A stretch of DNA of 64,000 bases from 13-2-20CM-66-19 sp963824395 (GCA_963824395.1 CAWGPF010000001.1:682001-746000); one strand, 5' to 3'; counted from the stretch's first letter, positions 7,798 through 17,041 are shown. A program made the numbers and translations. The notes: generated by a model from the letters alone, not told the origin.

Positions 7798-8835
7798 TCA
7801 GCCGGCCGCGTGCCCCCGCAGGCCCGCCAGGGCGCCGGCGCGCGCGGCACGGTCGAACATGCTGCGCACGATGCTCGCGAGGCTGGTGCCGCTTACGTCG
7901 CGCAGCTCATAGGGCGCCGCGTCCGTGATCGCCTGCGCGGCGCGCAGTCCGCTGCGGATCGCAGGCCCGATGCCCTCGCCGAGGTCGCGGGTCGCAAGGC
8001 CGGCGGCGTCCCCGGTGATGAACGCGTTGCCACGGCGCACCACCGCGACGTTGCCGCGCAGGAAGTAGCTGTAGCCGCTCGGGTCGTAGTGCGCTCCGGG
8101 GGCAAAGCCCCCTTCCAGCGCCTGCGTGAGGTAGCCCCAGTGCGCGCGGATGTCGTGGCCGCTCTTCTTCATGTGCGCGGCGATCCCCCCCACCCCGACG
8201 TTCAGCCAGCCGCGCTCCTTGGGCACGTACCAGGAGTAGCCGGGCAGCCCGTGACCGAAGAACCACAGGTGACAGTCGCGCTCCTGCCAGTCGTAGCGGA
8301 TCTCGTGCTCGAGCGTCACCAGCTGCAGCTCACTGGCGCGCGGGTTGAGCTCACGGAACAGCGTGCGGTAGACCGGGCAGCGCGTGCCGCCGGCCCCGAT
8401 CAGGTAGCGGCAGCGGAAGGCGTCATCGACGAGGTAGCCCTCGCCGTCGGGCACGATCTGGCGCACGTTGTGCTCGAGCACCTCGACGCCGGAGCGCTCG
8501 AGGAGCCAGGCGTCGAACTCGAAGCGGCGGATGGAGTGCTGCACGCACGGCACCGGCACCTGCAGCCGCCCGAAGTGCATGCGCAGCCGCGGGTAGGTGA
8601 TGAGGCTGTGCGGATAGGCGCGCACGTCCATGCCAAGATCCTGCACCACCTCGGGCGTGATCCAGCCCGCGCACAGCTTCAGGCGCGGGAAGCGCTCGCG
8701 ATCGAGCAGCAGCACGTCGCGCCCGGCGCGCCGCAGTTTCCAGGCGGCGCTGGACCCGGCCGGCCCGCCGCCGATGATCAGGACCTCGACTGAGCGCACC
8801 GCGGCCGACCCGTCAGCGCGTGTAGAGGTGCGCAC
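7798..8835 (-). CDS. FAD-dependent oxidoreductase, geranylgeranyl-reductase family
   Basis: This 345-residue flavoprotein has an N-terminal Rossmann motif (VLIIGGGPAGSSAAWKL, residues 18-34) and the second FAD motif AFITGDAAGLATRDLGEGI near residue 275, which is typical of the geranylgeranyl-reductase/GR2-type family of p-hydroxybenzoate-hydroxylase folds. Members reduce isoprenoid double bonds or modify lipids. The start at 8835 overlaps the end of the upstream Cfa-type gene by 23 bases, so the two are co-translated. A downstream in-frame GTG (SAAVRSVEVL region) is an alternative start. The pairing with a Cfa-type methyltransferase suggests action on membrane acyl chains; this is inference. 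Confidence 0.85.
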   Translation of the reverse strand: MRTSTRADGSAAVRSVEVLIIGGGPAGSSAAWKLRRAGRDVLLLDRERFPRLKLCAGWITPEVVQDLGMDVRAYPHSLITYPRLRMHFGRLQVPVPCVQHSIRRFEFDAWLLERSGVEVLEHNVRQIVPDGEGYLVDDAFRCRYLIGAGGTRCPVYRTLFRELNPRASELQLVTLEHEIRYDWQERDCHLWFFGHGLPGYSWYVPKERGWLNVGVGGIAAHMKKSGHDIRAHWGYLTQALEGGFAPGAHYDPSGYSYFLRGNVAVVRRGNAFITGDAAGLATRDLGEGIGPAIRSGLRAAQAITDAAPYELRDVSGTSLASIVRSMFDRAARAGALAGLRGHAAG

Positions 8836-10105
8836 GCGTCAGGGGCACGTCGTTGCTCTCGCCCGGAGCAAACACCACCTGGAACAGCTGCAGGGTGCCG
8901 GTCGTGAAGGCCGCCACCGAGCCGGCCAGATACAGGCGCCACATGCGCACGAAGCGCTCATCGAACATCCTGCGCACCTTGTCGCTCGCGCTCTCGTAGA
9001 GCGCGAGCCAGTCGCGCAACGTCTGCGCGTAGTGCAGCCGCAGGTTCTCTACGTCGAGCACCGAGAGGTTCCAGGGCTCGAAGATGCCCATCATCTGGCT
9101 CAAGGAGGGCGGGTAGGCACCGGGGAAGATGCGCTTCTCGATCCACGGCTGCAGCGGCGCCGGGTGATTGCGGCCGATGGTATGGATCAGGCCGCGGCCG
9201 CGGCCGTTCAGGGCGCGGCGTGCCACGTCTCCGAGGGCGGCGTAGTTGGCGACTCCGACGTGCTCGAGCATGCCGACGGAGACGAAGGCGTCATACTGGC
9301 CGCTGATGTTGCGGTAGTCATCGAGTACGTACTCGACCTGTCCGGTGAGGCCTTCACGCGCGGCGCGCTCGCGCGCGTAGGCGACCTGCTCGCGCGAGAT
9401 ATTGAAGGCTCGTACCCGCACGCCGTAATGGCGCGCCATATGCATGGCCAGCGTACCCCAGCCGCAGCCTGCCTCGACCACGGTCTCCCCCGCGCGCAGG
9501 CGCAGTTTCCGCGACACGTGGTCCATCTTGGCAACCTGCGCCTCGTCCAGGCCCGCCGCGGGGCTCGGGTAGTAGGCGCAGGTATAGGCCATCGTGCTGC
9601 CGAGCCACAGCGAGTAGAACTCGTTGCCGATGTCGTAATGGTGGTGGATGTTGTCGCGCGAGCCGGACAGGGTGTTGCGGCGCGGGCGGCGCAGCGCCCC
9701 GCGGGCGCGGCGCAGGAACGAGTCGGTCTTGCCGGCCGCAACACCGGAACGGTAGATGCTCTCGAGGAGGCTCACCAGGTCGCCGTCGATTGCAACCGTG
9801 CCCTCGCTGTAGGCGTCCCCGAAGCGCAGCGGCGGATCGGACAGGATCGTCATGAGGGTGCGGCGGTTCGCGAACGTCACCCGCGCCAGCGCCGGTACGT
9901 CGCTCGGGCCCACGAGCGCCCGATCGCGCACCGCGAATTCCAGTGGCGGGTCCCCGAGAAACGAGCGCAGGCGGGTGAGGAGCCAGGAGTCGATGGAGGA
10001 ACCCGGCGCCAGCGTCTGCGATTCGGCAGACTCACTGAACGCAGGACGATGCGCCCCTGCGCTGCGCTCCGAGTTCGATGCCACGGTCTCGTCAACGGCG
10101 TTCAC
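8813..10105 (-). CDS. Cyclopropane-fatty-acid-synthase family SAM methyltransferase
   Basis: The protein has 430 residues. The substrate/bicarbonate region HHHYDIGN is at 154-161, YTCAYY at 174-179 and the SAM-binding EAGCGWG at 211-217, all hallmarks of Cfa/mycolic-acid cyclopropane synthases, which methylate cis double bonds of phospholipid acyl chains. The N-terminal 130 residues (LRFGDAYSEGTVAIDGDL) form the typical lipid-recognition domain. It is the first gene of an operon with a flavin reductase and an OsmC protein. That partnership recalls systems making 10-methyl or furan fatty acids, where a Cfa homologue works with a flavoprotein, so the product may not be a simple cyclopropane. 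Confidence 0.88.
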   Translation of the reverse strand: MNAVDETVASNSERSAGAHRPAFSESAESQTLAPGSSIDSWLLTRLRSFLGDPPLEFAVRDRALVGPSDVPALARVTFANRRTLMTILSDPPLRFGDAYSEGTVAIDGDLVSLLESIYRSGVAAGKTDSFLRRARGALRRPRRNTLSGSRDNIHHHYDIGNEFYSLWLGSTMAYTCAYYPSPAAGLDEAQVAKMDHVSRKLRLRAGETVVEAGCGWGTLAMHMARHYGVRVRAFNISREQVAYARERAAREGLTGQVEYVLDDYRNISGQYDAFVSVGMLEHVGVANYAALGDVARRALNGRGRGLIHTIGRNHPAPLQPWIEKRIFPGAYPPSLSQMMGIFEPWNLSVLDVENLRLHYAQTLRDWLALYESASDKVRRMFDERFVRMWRLYLAGSVAAFTTGTLQLFQVVFAPGESNDVPLTRAHLYTR

Positions 10106-10180
10106 GGCTCAGCACCCCTTGCGATTGAGGGCCTAATCTAGCACGCACCGGCTTTCCCGGCAGCGCCGGCCGGCGGCGGC

Positions 10181-10210
10181 ACCATACCCCGCAAAACACA
10201 ATGAAATCAA
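10181..10210 (-). promoter_or_regulatory. Candidate sigma-70 promoter of the Cfa-reductase-OsmC operon
   Basis: Reading the minus strand, TTGATT (10210-10205) and TATGGT (10186-10181) are separated by 18 bases and lie about 75 bases before the ATG at 10105. This short stretch is visibly less GC-rich than its surroundings. It is a match by eye only. Confidence 0.4.
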
Positions 10211-10570
10211 CGGCCGCCGAGGTCCTGGTTGAGCGCGCTGGCGAGCGGGGCGCCCGCCAGCAGCTACCGCTCGCGGCTAACAGTTGCAACCCGACTGAAC
10301 GTATTCGGCGTGCAGCGCCACGATGCCTGCGGGCACACATCCACAGCTAAAGCGGGAGTAATGGAACGCATCGGTGCGGCCCAGGTTGTTGGCTCCGCGG
10401 ACCCCGCTGCCCGGATGGCCTGGCGGACGCGCCGAGGAGAGTCTGCGAGATGCCCGGTCAGGGCGGCGATAGCGGGGAGCCCGACAGGGCGGCTGCGGCA
10501 CTCCTTACACAAGGGACCGCCACCCGCGGCTGCGGGTAGCCGGCGCCGGCCGCCGGTTGCGGCCCTCGTG
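10211..10570. other. Gene-free region between the Cfa operon and the M13 peptidase gene
   Basis: The 523 bases between the two divergent genes contain no convincing coding sequence; the open frames present have shadow-like Arg/Ala composition. Near its right end are an inverted repeat ACCCGC-GGCT-GCGGGT (10522-10537) and a perfect 12-base palindrome GCCGGCGCCGGC (10539-10550). A -10-like TAGACT is at 10571-10576, 53 bases before the peptidase ATG. No tRNA or riboswitch was recognised. Confidence 0.5.
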
Positions 10571-10628
10571 TAGACTGCGGCGCCTCGCCGCGCCGCAAGC
10601 GCGCCACACACGACCGGGACACCTGCGC

Positions 10629-12692
10629 ATGAATCGCACGCCGAGCCTCCTGACCGTTTGCGTCTTCGCCCTGAGCACTGCCGCCGCCCTCACCGCCGCC
10701 GCGGCGCCGCCCGCCCCGAGTGCCTCGGGACTCGATCTCGCGGGCCTCGAGCGCTCGGTGCGTCCGGGCGATGATTTCTTCCGCTACGCCAACGGCGGCT
10801 GGATGACCGCGAACGAAATCCCGCCCGACCGCTCCTCCTGGGGCTCGGGGGAGATTCTTGACGACCTCACCCGCCAGCGCACCTCGGAGCTCATCCAGAG
10901 CGCCGGCAAGGGTGCCGCGCCCGGCTCGGAAACCTACAAGGTGGGGGCGTACTACGCAGCCTACATGGATGAGGCGACCATCGAGAGCGCGGCGCTGACG
11001 CCGCTGCAGCCGCAGCTGGCGCGCATCGATGCCATCAAGGATCGCGCCTCCCTTGCGCGCGCGCTCGGGGCCACGCTGCGTGCGGACGTCGACGTGCTGA
11101 ATTCGACCAACCTGCACACGGAGAACCTCTTCGGCCTGTGGGTGGCGCAGGACCTGGACAATCCGAAGCGTTACCTGCCGTTCCTGCTGCAGGGCGGCCT
11201 CGTGATGCCCGACCGCGATTACTACCTCAATGACTCGCAGAAGATGGCCGACATCCGTGTGCAGTACCAGACGCACATCACCAAGGTGCTGATGCTGGCG
11301 CAGATCGACCAGGCTCCGGCGCGCGGGGCGCGCGTATTTGACCTCGAGAAGCGCATCGCGCAGGTGCACTGGAGCCGCGCGGACTCCGAGGAAGTGCTCA
11401 AGGGCAACAACCACTGGCAGATCGCAGACTTTGCACAGAAGGCGCCGGGCCTCGACTGGGGCGCCTACTTCACGGCCGCGGGTCTGGGCCAGCAGAAGGA
11501 GTTTGTAGTCTGGCAGCCCAGTGCCCTGACCGGCATCTCCGCGCTCACCGCCAGCATCCCCATAGAGACCTGGAAGGACTGGCTGCGCTTCCACTACGTC
11601 GAGTCACGCTCCCCGTACCTGGCCAAGGCCTTCACGGCCGAGCACTTCAATTTCCACGGCCACATTCTTTCGGGCACACCGCAGATGGAGCCGCGCTGGA
11701 AGCGCGCGGTGAATGAGACCAGCGACGCCCTCGGGGAAGCGGTGGGCAAGCTCTATGTCGCGCACTACTTCCCCGCCAGCGAGAAAGCCCGCGCCGAGGC
11801 CATGGTAAAGAACCTCCTGAGCGCCTTCGGCCAGCGCATCGATCACCTGGAGTGGATGGCACCCCAGACGCGCGCGCGCGCCAAGGCCAAGCTCGCCGCC
11901 CTGAAGGTCGGCGTGGGTTATCCGGACCACTGGCGCAGCTACGCGGCACTCAAGGTCGAGCCGCACGATGCCTTCGGCAATGCCGAACGCGCCGAGCATT
12001 TCGAGCTCGAGCGCAACCTGAAGAAGCTCGGACGGCCCGTAGACCGCGGCGAATGGGCCATGGTGCCGCAGCTGGTAAACGCGGTGAATCTGCCGGCGAT
12101 GAATGCGCTGAATTTCCCCGCGGCGATCCTGCAGCCGCCCTACTTCGATCCCAAGCGTCCGCAGGTCATGGACTACGGCGCGATCGGCGCGACGATCGGG
12201 CACGAGATCAGCCACAGCTTCGATGACCAGGGGGCGCTGTTTGATGCCAGCGGGCGGCTGCAGAACTGGTGGACCAAGGAGGACTTCGCGCACTTCGAGG
12301 CCGCCGGCAAGCGCCTGGCGGAGGAGTTCGACGCCTACCACCCCTACCCGGACATCCACGTGAACGGCAAACAGACGCTCAGTGAGAACATCGCCGACGT
12401 GGCGGGGCTCTCGGCCGCCTATGACGGTTGGCGCCTGACGCTGCACGGCAAGCCGGCCGCCGGGGCCGACGGCTTCAGCGCCGAGCAGCTGTTTTTCCTG
12501 AGCTTCGCGCAGAGCTGGCGCGAGAAGGTGCGCGAGGCGGCCCTGCGTCGCCGCATCGTCACCGACGGTCACGCCCCGGATGAGTACCGCGCCGACACGG
12601 TGCGCAACCTCGATCCCTGGTATGCCGCCTTCAACGTGCAGGCCGGGCAGAAGCTCTATCTTGCGCCCGCCGACCGCGTGCGCGTCTGGTAG
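10629..12692 (+). CDS. M13 family (neprilysin-type) zinc metallopeptidase
   Basis: The 687-residue protein has a signal peptide (MNRTPSLLTVCVFALSTAAA...), so it acts in the periplasm or outside. The zinc motif HEISH is at residues 525-529 and the third ligand Glu586 sits in ENIADVAGL. The N-terminal M13 domain begins SVRPGDDFFRYANGGWM, and NAVNLPAMNALNFPAAIL is the substrate-binding strand. The usual C-terminal CxxW of the family appears here as RVRVW, so the Cys is missing. ATG 10629 was chosen because it directly precedes the signal peptide. M13 enzymes degrade short peptides; the natural substrate is unknown. Confidence 0.92.
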   Translation: MNRTPSLLTVCVFALSTAAALTAAAAPPAPSASGLDLAGLERSVRPGDDFFRYANGGWMTANEIPPDRSSWGSGEILDDLTRQRTSELIQSAGKGAAPGSETYKVGAYYAAYMDEATIESAALTPLQPQLARIDAIKDRASLARALGATLRADVDVLNSTNLHTENLFGLWVAQDLDNPKRYLPFLLQGGLVMPDRDYYLNDSQKMADIRVQYQTHITKVLMLAQIDQAPARGARVFDLEKRIAQVHWSRADSEEVLKGNNHWQIADFAQKAPGLDWGAYFTAAGLGQQKEFVVWQPSALTGISALTASIPIETWKDWLRFHYVESRSPYLAKAFTAEHFNFHGHILSGTPQMEPRWKRAVNETSDALGEAVGKLYVAHYFPASEKARAEAMVKNLLSAFGQRIDHLEWMAPQTRARAKAKLAALKVGVGYPDHWRSYAALKVEPHDAFGNAERAEHFELERNLKKLGRPVDRGEWAMVPQLVNAVNLPAMNALNFPAAILQPPYFDPKRPQVMDYGAIGATIGHEISHSFDDQGALFDASGRLQNWWTKEDFAHFEAAGKRLAEEFDAYHPYPDIHVNGKQTLSENIADVAGLSAAYDGWRLTLHGKPAAGADGFSAEQLFFLSFAQSWREKVREAALRRRIVTDGHAPDEYRADTVRNLDPWYAAFNVQAGQKLYLAPADRVRVW

Positions 12693-12708
12693 GAATCGCG
12701 GGCGCGCG

Positions 12709-13161
12709 TCAGTCCCTGCGCGTGAAGATCACGCTGCAGGGGCGCCCTTCCACGCGCCGCCCGCTGCCCGAGGCAGCGGCGAAGTGCACGTCGATGTGAT
12801 ATCCATACTCGGTGCCCGCCGGACGCTCGCCGACCGCGTAAGGGGCGGCGCCAACCAAGCCCTTCGCATAGAGAGTCGCGGCGCCGTCGGCGCCGATCAC
12901 GCCATCGATCTGCAGCCAGCCAGGCTCCCCTTTCGTGCCCTTCTCGGCGTGCAGCACGTCATCCGTGACGGTGGCGGGGAACTCGAACGAGTAGCCGAGC
13001 GCGCCTTTCGCATTCGGGCACGACAGCACGCTCGTCCAGGTGCCATCGAAGTGCCGGTGCGCAGGATCGGCGCGGGCCGCTGCTCCAACATTCAGGACAC
13101 ACAGCAACCCCGTAACCAGTCTCACCACGTTCCCGCCCGGCGCGCCCTGACCCGTTCGCAT
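12709..13161 (-). CDS. Secreted hypothetical protein, about 150 residues
   Basis: From ATG 13161 the protein has 150 residues with a signal-like segment VVRLVTGLLCVLNVGAAARA followed by FDGTWTSVLSCPN, a beginning seen in many small secreted proteins with an N-terminal 'GxW' strand. The rest looks beta-rich and contains two cysteines (LSCPN and RPCSVIF). A GTG about 11 codons downstream, after GGGCGGGAAC, is an equally good start. It converges on the M13 peptidase gene with 16 bases between the stops. Function unknown. Confidence 0.6.
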   Translation of the reverse strand: MRTGQGAPGGNVVRLVTGLLCVLNVGAAARADPAHRHFDGTWTSVLSCPNAKGALGYSFEFPATVTDDVLHAEKGTKGEPGWLQIDGVIGADGAATLYAKGLVGAAPYAVGERPAGTEYGYHIDVHFAAASGSGRRVEGRPCSVIFTRRD

Positions 13162-13334
13162 GTCAAATACATCGCATTTCATTGGCAGAGCGTCAAGCCG
13201 GGATCTCGTAGCGTCGTCCGGGCGCGCCGCGTAGCGGCCCGGACTGCTGCTGCGGCGCAGTAACGAATCTCTTTGACCCGGACTGTCCCCTCCACAACAC
13301 TCGGCAACCGCTTTTTTTTCTAAAGGAGGGCTGC

Positions 13335-14000
13335 GTGAACGCGCCCATCCCCTGTCAGAGAGCGCCCGCAACCTCGCGGGTACGCGCCCTGCTCCTCGGG
13401 CTCGGTCTGCTCGCCGCCGCAGCCGGAATCGGCTGGTTCGTCAGACGCGACGCCCTGGATTTCGTCACGCTCGATCCGCAGAAGTTCACGCCCTACTACT
13501 GGCCACGCCGCCACCCGCTGCTGCTGCACATCGGCGGAGGCTTCGTGGCGCTCACGGCCGGCCTGGTGCAGGTGCTTCTCGGGCTCACCGGGCGCACGCA
13601 GCGTGCACATCGTTGGCTCGGGCGACTCTATCTCATCGCGGTGATGCTGGCCGCCTTCGCCGCGCTCTACCTCGTCACCACGATCCCGCTGTCGGGCTAC
13701 TCCACCGGTCTGCTCGGGCTCGCGCTGTGCTGGGTGGTGACAAGCTCGATGGGCTATCGCGCCGTGCGCCGCGGCGCTCTCGCCGACCACCGGGCCTGGA
13801 TGCTTCGCAGCTACGTCGTGACCTTCGGCTTCGTGAGTCTGCGGGTGATCCAGAACATCATCATGGGCATGGGCTGGGCCGACGAAGACACGAGCGTCGC
13901 GATTGCAGCGTGGCTATGCTGGCTCGTACCGCTGGCGATTGCCGAGCCCCTGATCCGTGCCCGACTGGTAAACTCACTGAAGGCCACCGCCGCGCACTGA
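13335..14000 (+). CDS. DUF2306 family integral membrane protein
   Basis: The 221-residue protein has about six hydrophobic segments and family signatures such as HIGGGFVALTAGLVQ, RTQRAHRWLGRLYL and LADHRAWMLRSYVVTFGFVSLR, with conserved His residues between helices. DUF2306 members are inner-membrane proteins of unknown function, sometimes thought to bind haem because of these histidines. The start is GTG 13335, directly behind a near-perfect AAAGGAGG ribosome-binding site (13321-13328). A T8 tract (about 13312-13319) precedes it. Confidence 0.85.
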   Translation: MNAPIPCQRAPATSRVRALLLGLGLLAAAAGIGWFVRRDALDFVTLDPQKFTPYYWPRRHPLLLHIGGGFVALTAGLVQVLLGLTGRTQRAHRWLGRLYLIAVMLAAFAALYLVTTIPLSGYSTGLLGLALCWVVTSSMGYRAVRRGALADHRAWMLRSYVVTFGFVSLRVIQNIIMGMGWADEDTSVAIAAWLCWLVPLAIAEPLIRARLVNSLKATAAH

Positions 14001-14012
14001 AAAACACGTGCC

Positions 14013-14885
14013 TCAGAACTGCCGCAGCCACGTGAGCAGGGCCCGGGCCAGCGCCACGCGCTGCCCGGAATACGCATGATCGGTGCTCAGGTGCACGAGC
14101 GTCAGATGCGCAGGCCCTGCGGCGGCCGCGACCGCATCGTCCTCATCGCGGAAGCGATCGTCCGCAGAGACGACGAGCAGCGGGCGACCCTGCCACCGGG
14201 GTGCGAGGGTGACAAGATCCCACTGCGCGGCATGCAACTTGAGTTCATTCACCAGAGCCCGGGCGTCGGTGCCGCGCAGCGGACCCACCTCCGCCTCAAA
14301 GCGCGTGCGCGTCTCCTCGAACCACCCGGGGCGGGGCATCGCCAGGCGGCGGTTGGCGGCGGAGATCAGGGCGAGGCCTGCGACCTGCCGGTCCTGCGCG
14401 GCCACGATGCCGGCGACCTGGCCGCCAACGCTGTGGCCCGCAAGGAGGATGCGCGGCGGGTCGACGGCGAGCTGGTGCGCATGGGCGCGCAGGTACGTCA
14501 GCACCGCCGCAGTGTCCTCGATGCAGTGGGCGAAGGAGAAGCTGCCGGTGCTCCCCCAGCTGCCGCGGTAGTGGAAGAGGAGCGCGTTGACACCGGCGCG
14601 GCGGGCCGCCTGGGCGAGATCCTCGTTCTGCTCAAAGCCTGCAAAGCCGTGCAGCAGCACCACGGTCGGATGGGGACCCGCGCCGCCGGCCTGATAGAAC
14701 ACCCCGTACAGCTGCGCGCCGTGACTCGGGATCGTCATTTCCAGCATCTGCGGGGCTGGCTGCATCAGCGGCGGGTCCGTCGTCAGCGGATCGAACGGCA
14801 CGTCGGCCGCGGCGTGCGCGTTAGCTGGCAGCAGTGCCGCGGCGGCCAGCAGAGCGCAGGCCAGGGGGTGGCAGCTGTAGCTCAC
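14013..14885 (-). CDS. Exported alpha/beta hydrolase
   Basis: The 290-residue protein has a signal peptide (ending ANAHA). The alpha/beta-hydrolase elements are the oxyanion HGF motif, the nucleophile elbow GHSVGG, an acid-turn region VVSADDRFRD and a C-terminal STDHAYSG His. This fits serine esterases/peptidases of the dienelactone-hydrolase-like group; the substrate is unknown. It starts with GTG overlapping the stop of the upstream methyltransferase gene by four bases (GTGA on the minus strand), so the two are translationally coupled. Confidence 0.83.
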   Translation of the reverse strand: MSYSCHPLACALLAAAALLPANAHAAADVPFDPLTTDPPLMQPAPQMLEMTIPSHGAQLYGVFYQAGGAGPHPTVVLLHGFAGFEQNEDLAQAARRAGVNALLFHYRGSWGSTGSFSFAHCIEDTAAVLTYLRAHAHQLAVDPPRILLAGHSVGGQVAGIVAAQDRQVAGLALISAANRRLAMPRPGWFEETRTRFEAEVGPLRGTDARALVNELKLHAAQWDLVTLAPRWQGRPLLVVSADDRFRDEDDAVAAAAGPAHLTLVHLSTDHAYSGQRVALARALLTWLRQF

Positions 14886-15667
14886 CGCGGCGAGGGCGCC
14901 CGCATCCGCCCGTAGTACACGAGTGTCAGGTACGGAAAAATCACCCGGCCCGCGCGCGCGTGGCGCTCGAACGCCTCGCGCATGCCCGCCAGCAGCGGCT
15001 CGTGCTGCGCCGTGCCGGCCTCGGGTGCCCAGGACGAGGACATCAGCCGTCCGATGAGTCCTGCGTAATCGAACACCTGCTGATTGGGGAAGGTTGCCAG
15101 TTCCATGGTGCCGCCAAGGAACTCGCGCATGGCGGCCTCATCCGCACGGCTGCCGACCACCTGGTTGTATTCAGGCGCGTGCGCTCGCGCCAGGCGCTCG
15201 AAGTCCTGAAGGAAGGCGCTGCCCTCGCTGGGGTGCTCGTTCCACAGGAGCGCCCCGTAAGCACCCGGGCGCAGCACGCGCAGCGCCTCGCGCCGGGCGG
15301 GCTCGACCCTGAACCAGTGGAATGCCTGGCCCGCCACCAGCAGGTCGACGCTGTCAGGCTCGAGCGTGGTGTCCTCAGCCGTGCCGCGGATGCTGTGGAA
15401 GCGGGGCGTCTGCCCGAGCAGCACCTCGGCGGCGCCGCGCATGCCATCGTTCGGCTCCACGCCGTACACCTCGGCCCCGCGTTCCAGGAGCAGCTGCGTG
15501 AGGATGCCGGTGCCGGAACCGATGTCCGCCACCACCGCGCCCGGCCTGAGTCCGCAGCGCGCCTGCAGCAGCGCAATGGCCGCCGGCGGGTAACCTGGAC
15601 GGTAACGGACGTAGTTCTCGACCCGACTGGAGAAGCGCTCGGTCGGGTTGCGCAGGTTGGCACTCAT
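14882..15667 (-). CDS. Class I SAM-dependent methyltransferase
   Basis: The product has 261 residues from ATG 15667, which follows GGGAGAG. Motif I is VVADIGSGTGILTQLLLERG, the motif II acidic end is VYGVEPND, and AGQAFHWF is a post-motif region common in the Methyltransf_11/25 group often annotated as UbiE/Tam-like. The substrate is not evident. It is the first gene of a two-gene unit with the alpha/beta hydrolase and is divergent from the PLP enzyme at 15812. Confidence 0.85.
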   Translation of the reverse strand: MSANLRNPTERFSSRVENYVRYRPGYPPAAIALLQARCGLRPGAVVADIGSGTGILTQLLLERGAEVYGVEPNDGMRGAAEVLLGQTPRFHSIRGTAEDTTLEPDSVDLLVAGQAFHWFRVEPARREALRVLRPGAYGALLWNEHPSEGSAFLQDFERLARAHAPEYNQVVGSRADEAAMREFLGGTMELATFPNQQVFDYAGLIGRLMSSSWAPEAGTAQHEPLLAGMREAFERHARAGRVIFPYLTLVYYGRMRAPSPR

Positions 15668-15721
15668 CGTCTCTCCCTCGGCGCGCTCGCAGCGCCTGTA
15701 CTGGCGCCGCGCCCGCACAGT

Positions 15722-15744
15722 GCCGGCGCGCAGGGGGCGCCGGC
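15722..15744. repeat. Inverted repeat in the methyltransferase / PLP-lyase divergent region
   Basis: GCCGGCGC (15722-15729) and GCGCCGGC (15737-15744) form a perfect 8-base inverted repeat with a 7-base spacer between two divergent genes. It could be an operator or simply a GC-rich hairpin; there is no T tract. Confidence 0.35.
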
Positions 15745-15811
15745 GTCACTCCAATAAACCCGCCCAACACGGTAGCGTATCCGTGCCACAAGCGCATCTA
15801 CGGAGACCATC

Positions 15812-16966
15812 ATGCCCGAACCCTATCGCCGCCTCGAGACACAGCTGGTGCACGCGGGGGAACCGCTGCCGCGCATCGCAGGCGCGGTCGAGATGCCGAT
15901 CTTCCAGTCTGCCACCTATACCTACGCGGGCGAGGGCCGCTACGACGACGTGCGCTACCTGCGCAACAACAACACCCCGAGCCAGCTGGCGCTGCACGAG
16001 AAGCTCGCGGTGCTCGAGGGGGCGCAGGCCGCGCTCGTGACCGCGAGCGGCATGGCGGCAATCTCCACGACGCTCCTGGCGCTGCTCGCCCCCGGGGATC
16101 ATCTGCTGGCGCAGCGCGGGCTCTACGGCGGCACGCACGAGCTCGTCAGTCAGCAGTTCGGCAACTTCGGGCTAAGCGCGACCTTCATCGACGCCGGGGC
16201 GCCGGGTGACTGGGCGGCACAGCTGACCCCGCACACCCGTGCCATCTACGTGGAATCGATGACCAACCCGCTCCTGGCGGTGGCGGACCTCAACGCCGTC
16301 ATCGCCTTCGCGCGCGCGCACGGGCTGCTCGCGATCATCGACAACACCTTCGCAAGCCCGGTCAACTTCCGCCCCATTCCCTTTGGTTTCGACCTGTCGA
16401 TCCACAGTGCCACGAAGTACCTGAACGGCCATGCGGACATCGTCGCCGGCGCGGTGAGCGGCAGCGCTGCCCTCATCGAACGCATCCGTCACAAACTGAA
16501 CCTCCTCGGCGGTGCGCTCGATGCCCACGCCGCGTTTCTCCTGAAGCGCGGGCTGAAGACGCTGGCGCTGCGGGTGCGTTTCCAGAACGAAAGTACGCTC
16601 GCGCTGGCACGCTTCCTCGCCGACGCGGCGCGCGTCACACGCGTGAACTATCCGGGACTTGAGAGCCACCCGCAGCACGGCCGCGCGCGCGAGCTCTTCG
16701 CCGGTTACGGGGGCGTCCTGAGCTTCGAGCTCGAGGGCGGCGCGCGGCACGCCGATGAATTCGCCGCGCGCCTGCGCATCCCGGCGCTGGCCCCAAGCCT
16801 CGGTGGGGTGCAGAGCCTGCTGACCCGCCCCGCGACCACCTCGCATGCCGGGCTGAGCCCCCAGGAGCGCGCGACGCTTGGCATCACGGACGGGTTGCTG
16901 CGCCTGTCGGTCGGGATCGAAGCCACCGAGGACCTGCTCGAAGACCTGGCGCAGGCGCTGCGCTAG
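15812..16966 (+). CDS. Trans-sulfuration family PLP enzyme (cystathionine gamma-synthase/lyase-like)
   Basis: The 384-residue fold-type I enzyme has the PLP lysine in HSATKYLNGH (Lys202), the cofactor Asp in IIDNTFASP (Asp178) and TASGMAAISTTLLALLAPGDHLL as phosphate-binding loop. The C-terminal SLGGVQSLLTRPATTSHAGLS is diagnostic of the Cys/Met-metabolism family. The enzyme could be a cystathionine gamma-synthase, beta/gamma-lyase or methionine gamma-lyase; sequence alone does not decide. ATG 15812 is preceded by CGGAG seven bases upstream. A role in sulfur amino-acid metabolism would fit the methyl-cycle genes 5 kb downstream, but they are not in one operon. Confidence 0.9.
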   Translation: MPEPYRRLETQLVHAGEPLPRIAGAVEMPIFQSATYTYAGEGRYDDVRYLRNNNTPSQLALHEKLAVLEGAQAALVTASGMAAISTTLLALLAPGDHLLAQRGLYGGTHELVSQQFGNFGLSATFIDAGAPGDWAAQLTPHTRAIYVESMTNPLLAVADLNAVIAFARAHGLLAIIDNTFASPVNFRPIPFGFDLSIHSATKYLNGHADIVAGAVSGSAALIERIRHKLNLLGGALDAHAAFLLKRGLKTLALRVRFQNESTLALARFLADAARVTRVNYPGLESHPQHGRARELFAGYGGVLSFELEGGARHADEFAARLRIPALAPSLGGVQSLLTRPATTSHAGLSPQERATLGITDGLLRLSVGIEATEDLLEDLAQALR

Positions 16967-17041
16967 AGGGCAAGTTTCGGGTGGCAGGGGCGCGCCCAGC
17001 CGGGCACACTGCGGCCCCCGTTTTCATCATCCGCACGCGAC

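Noticed and set aside
10211..10570. Open frames of about 110 codons in the gene-free stretch
   Set aside because: They start without ribosome-binding sites, are Arg/Ala/Pro-rich, and overlap one another on both strands.
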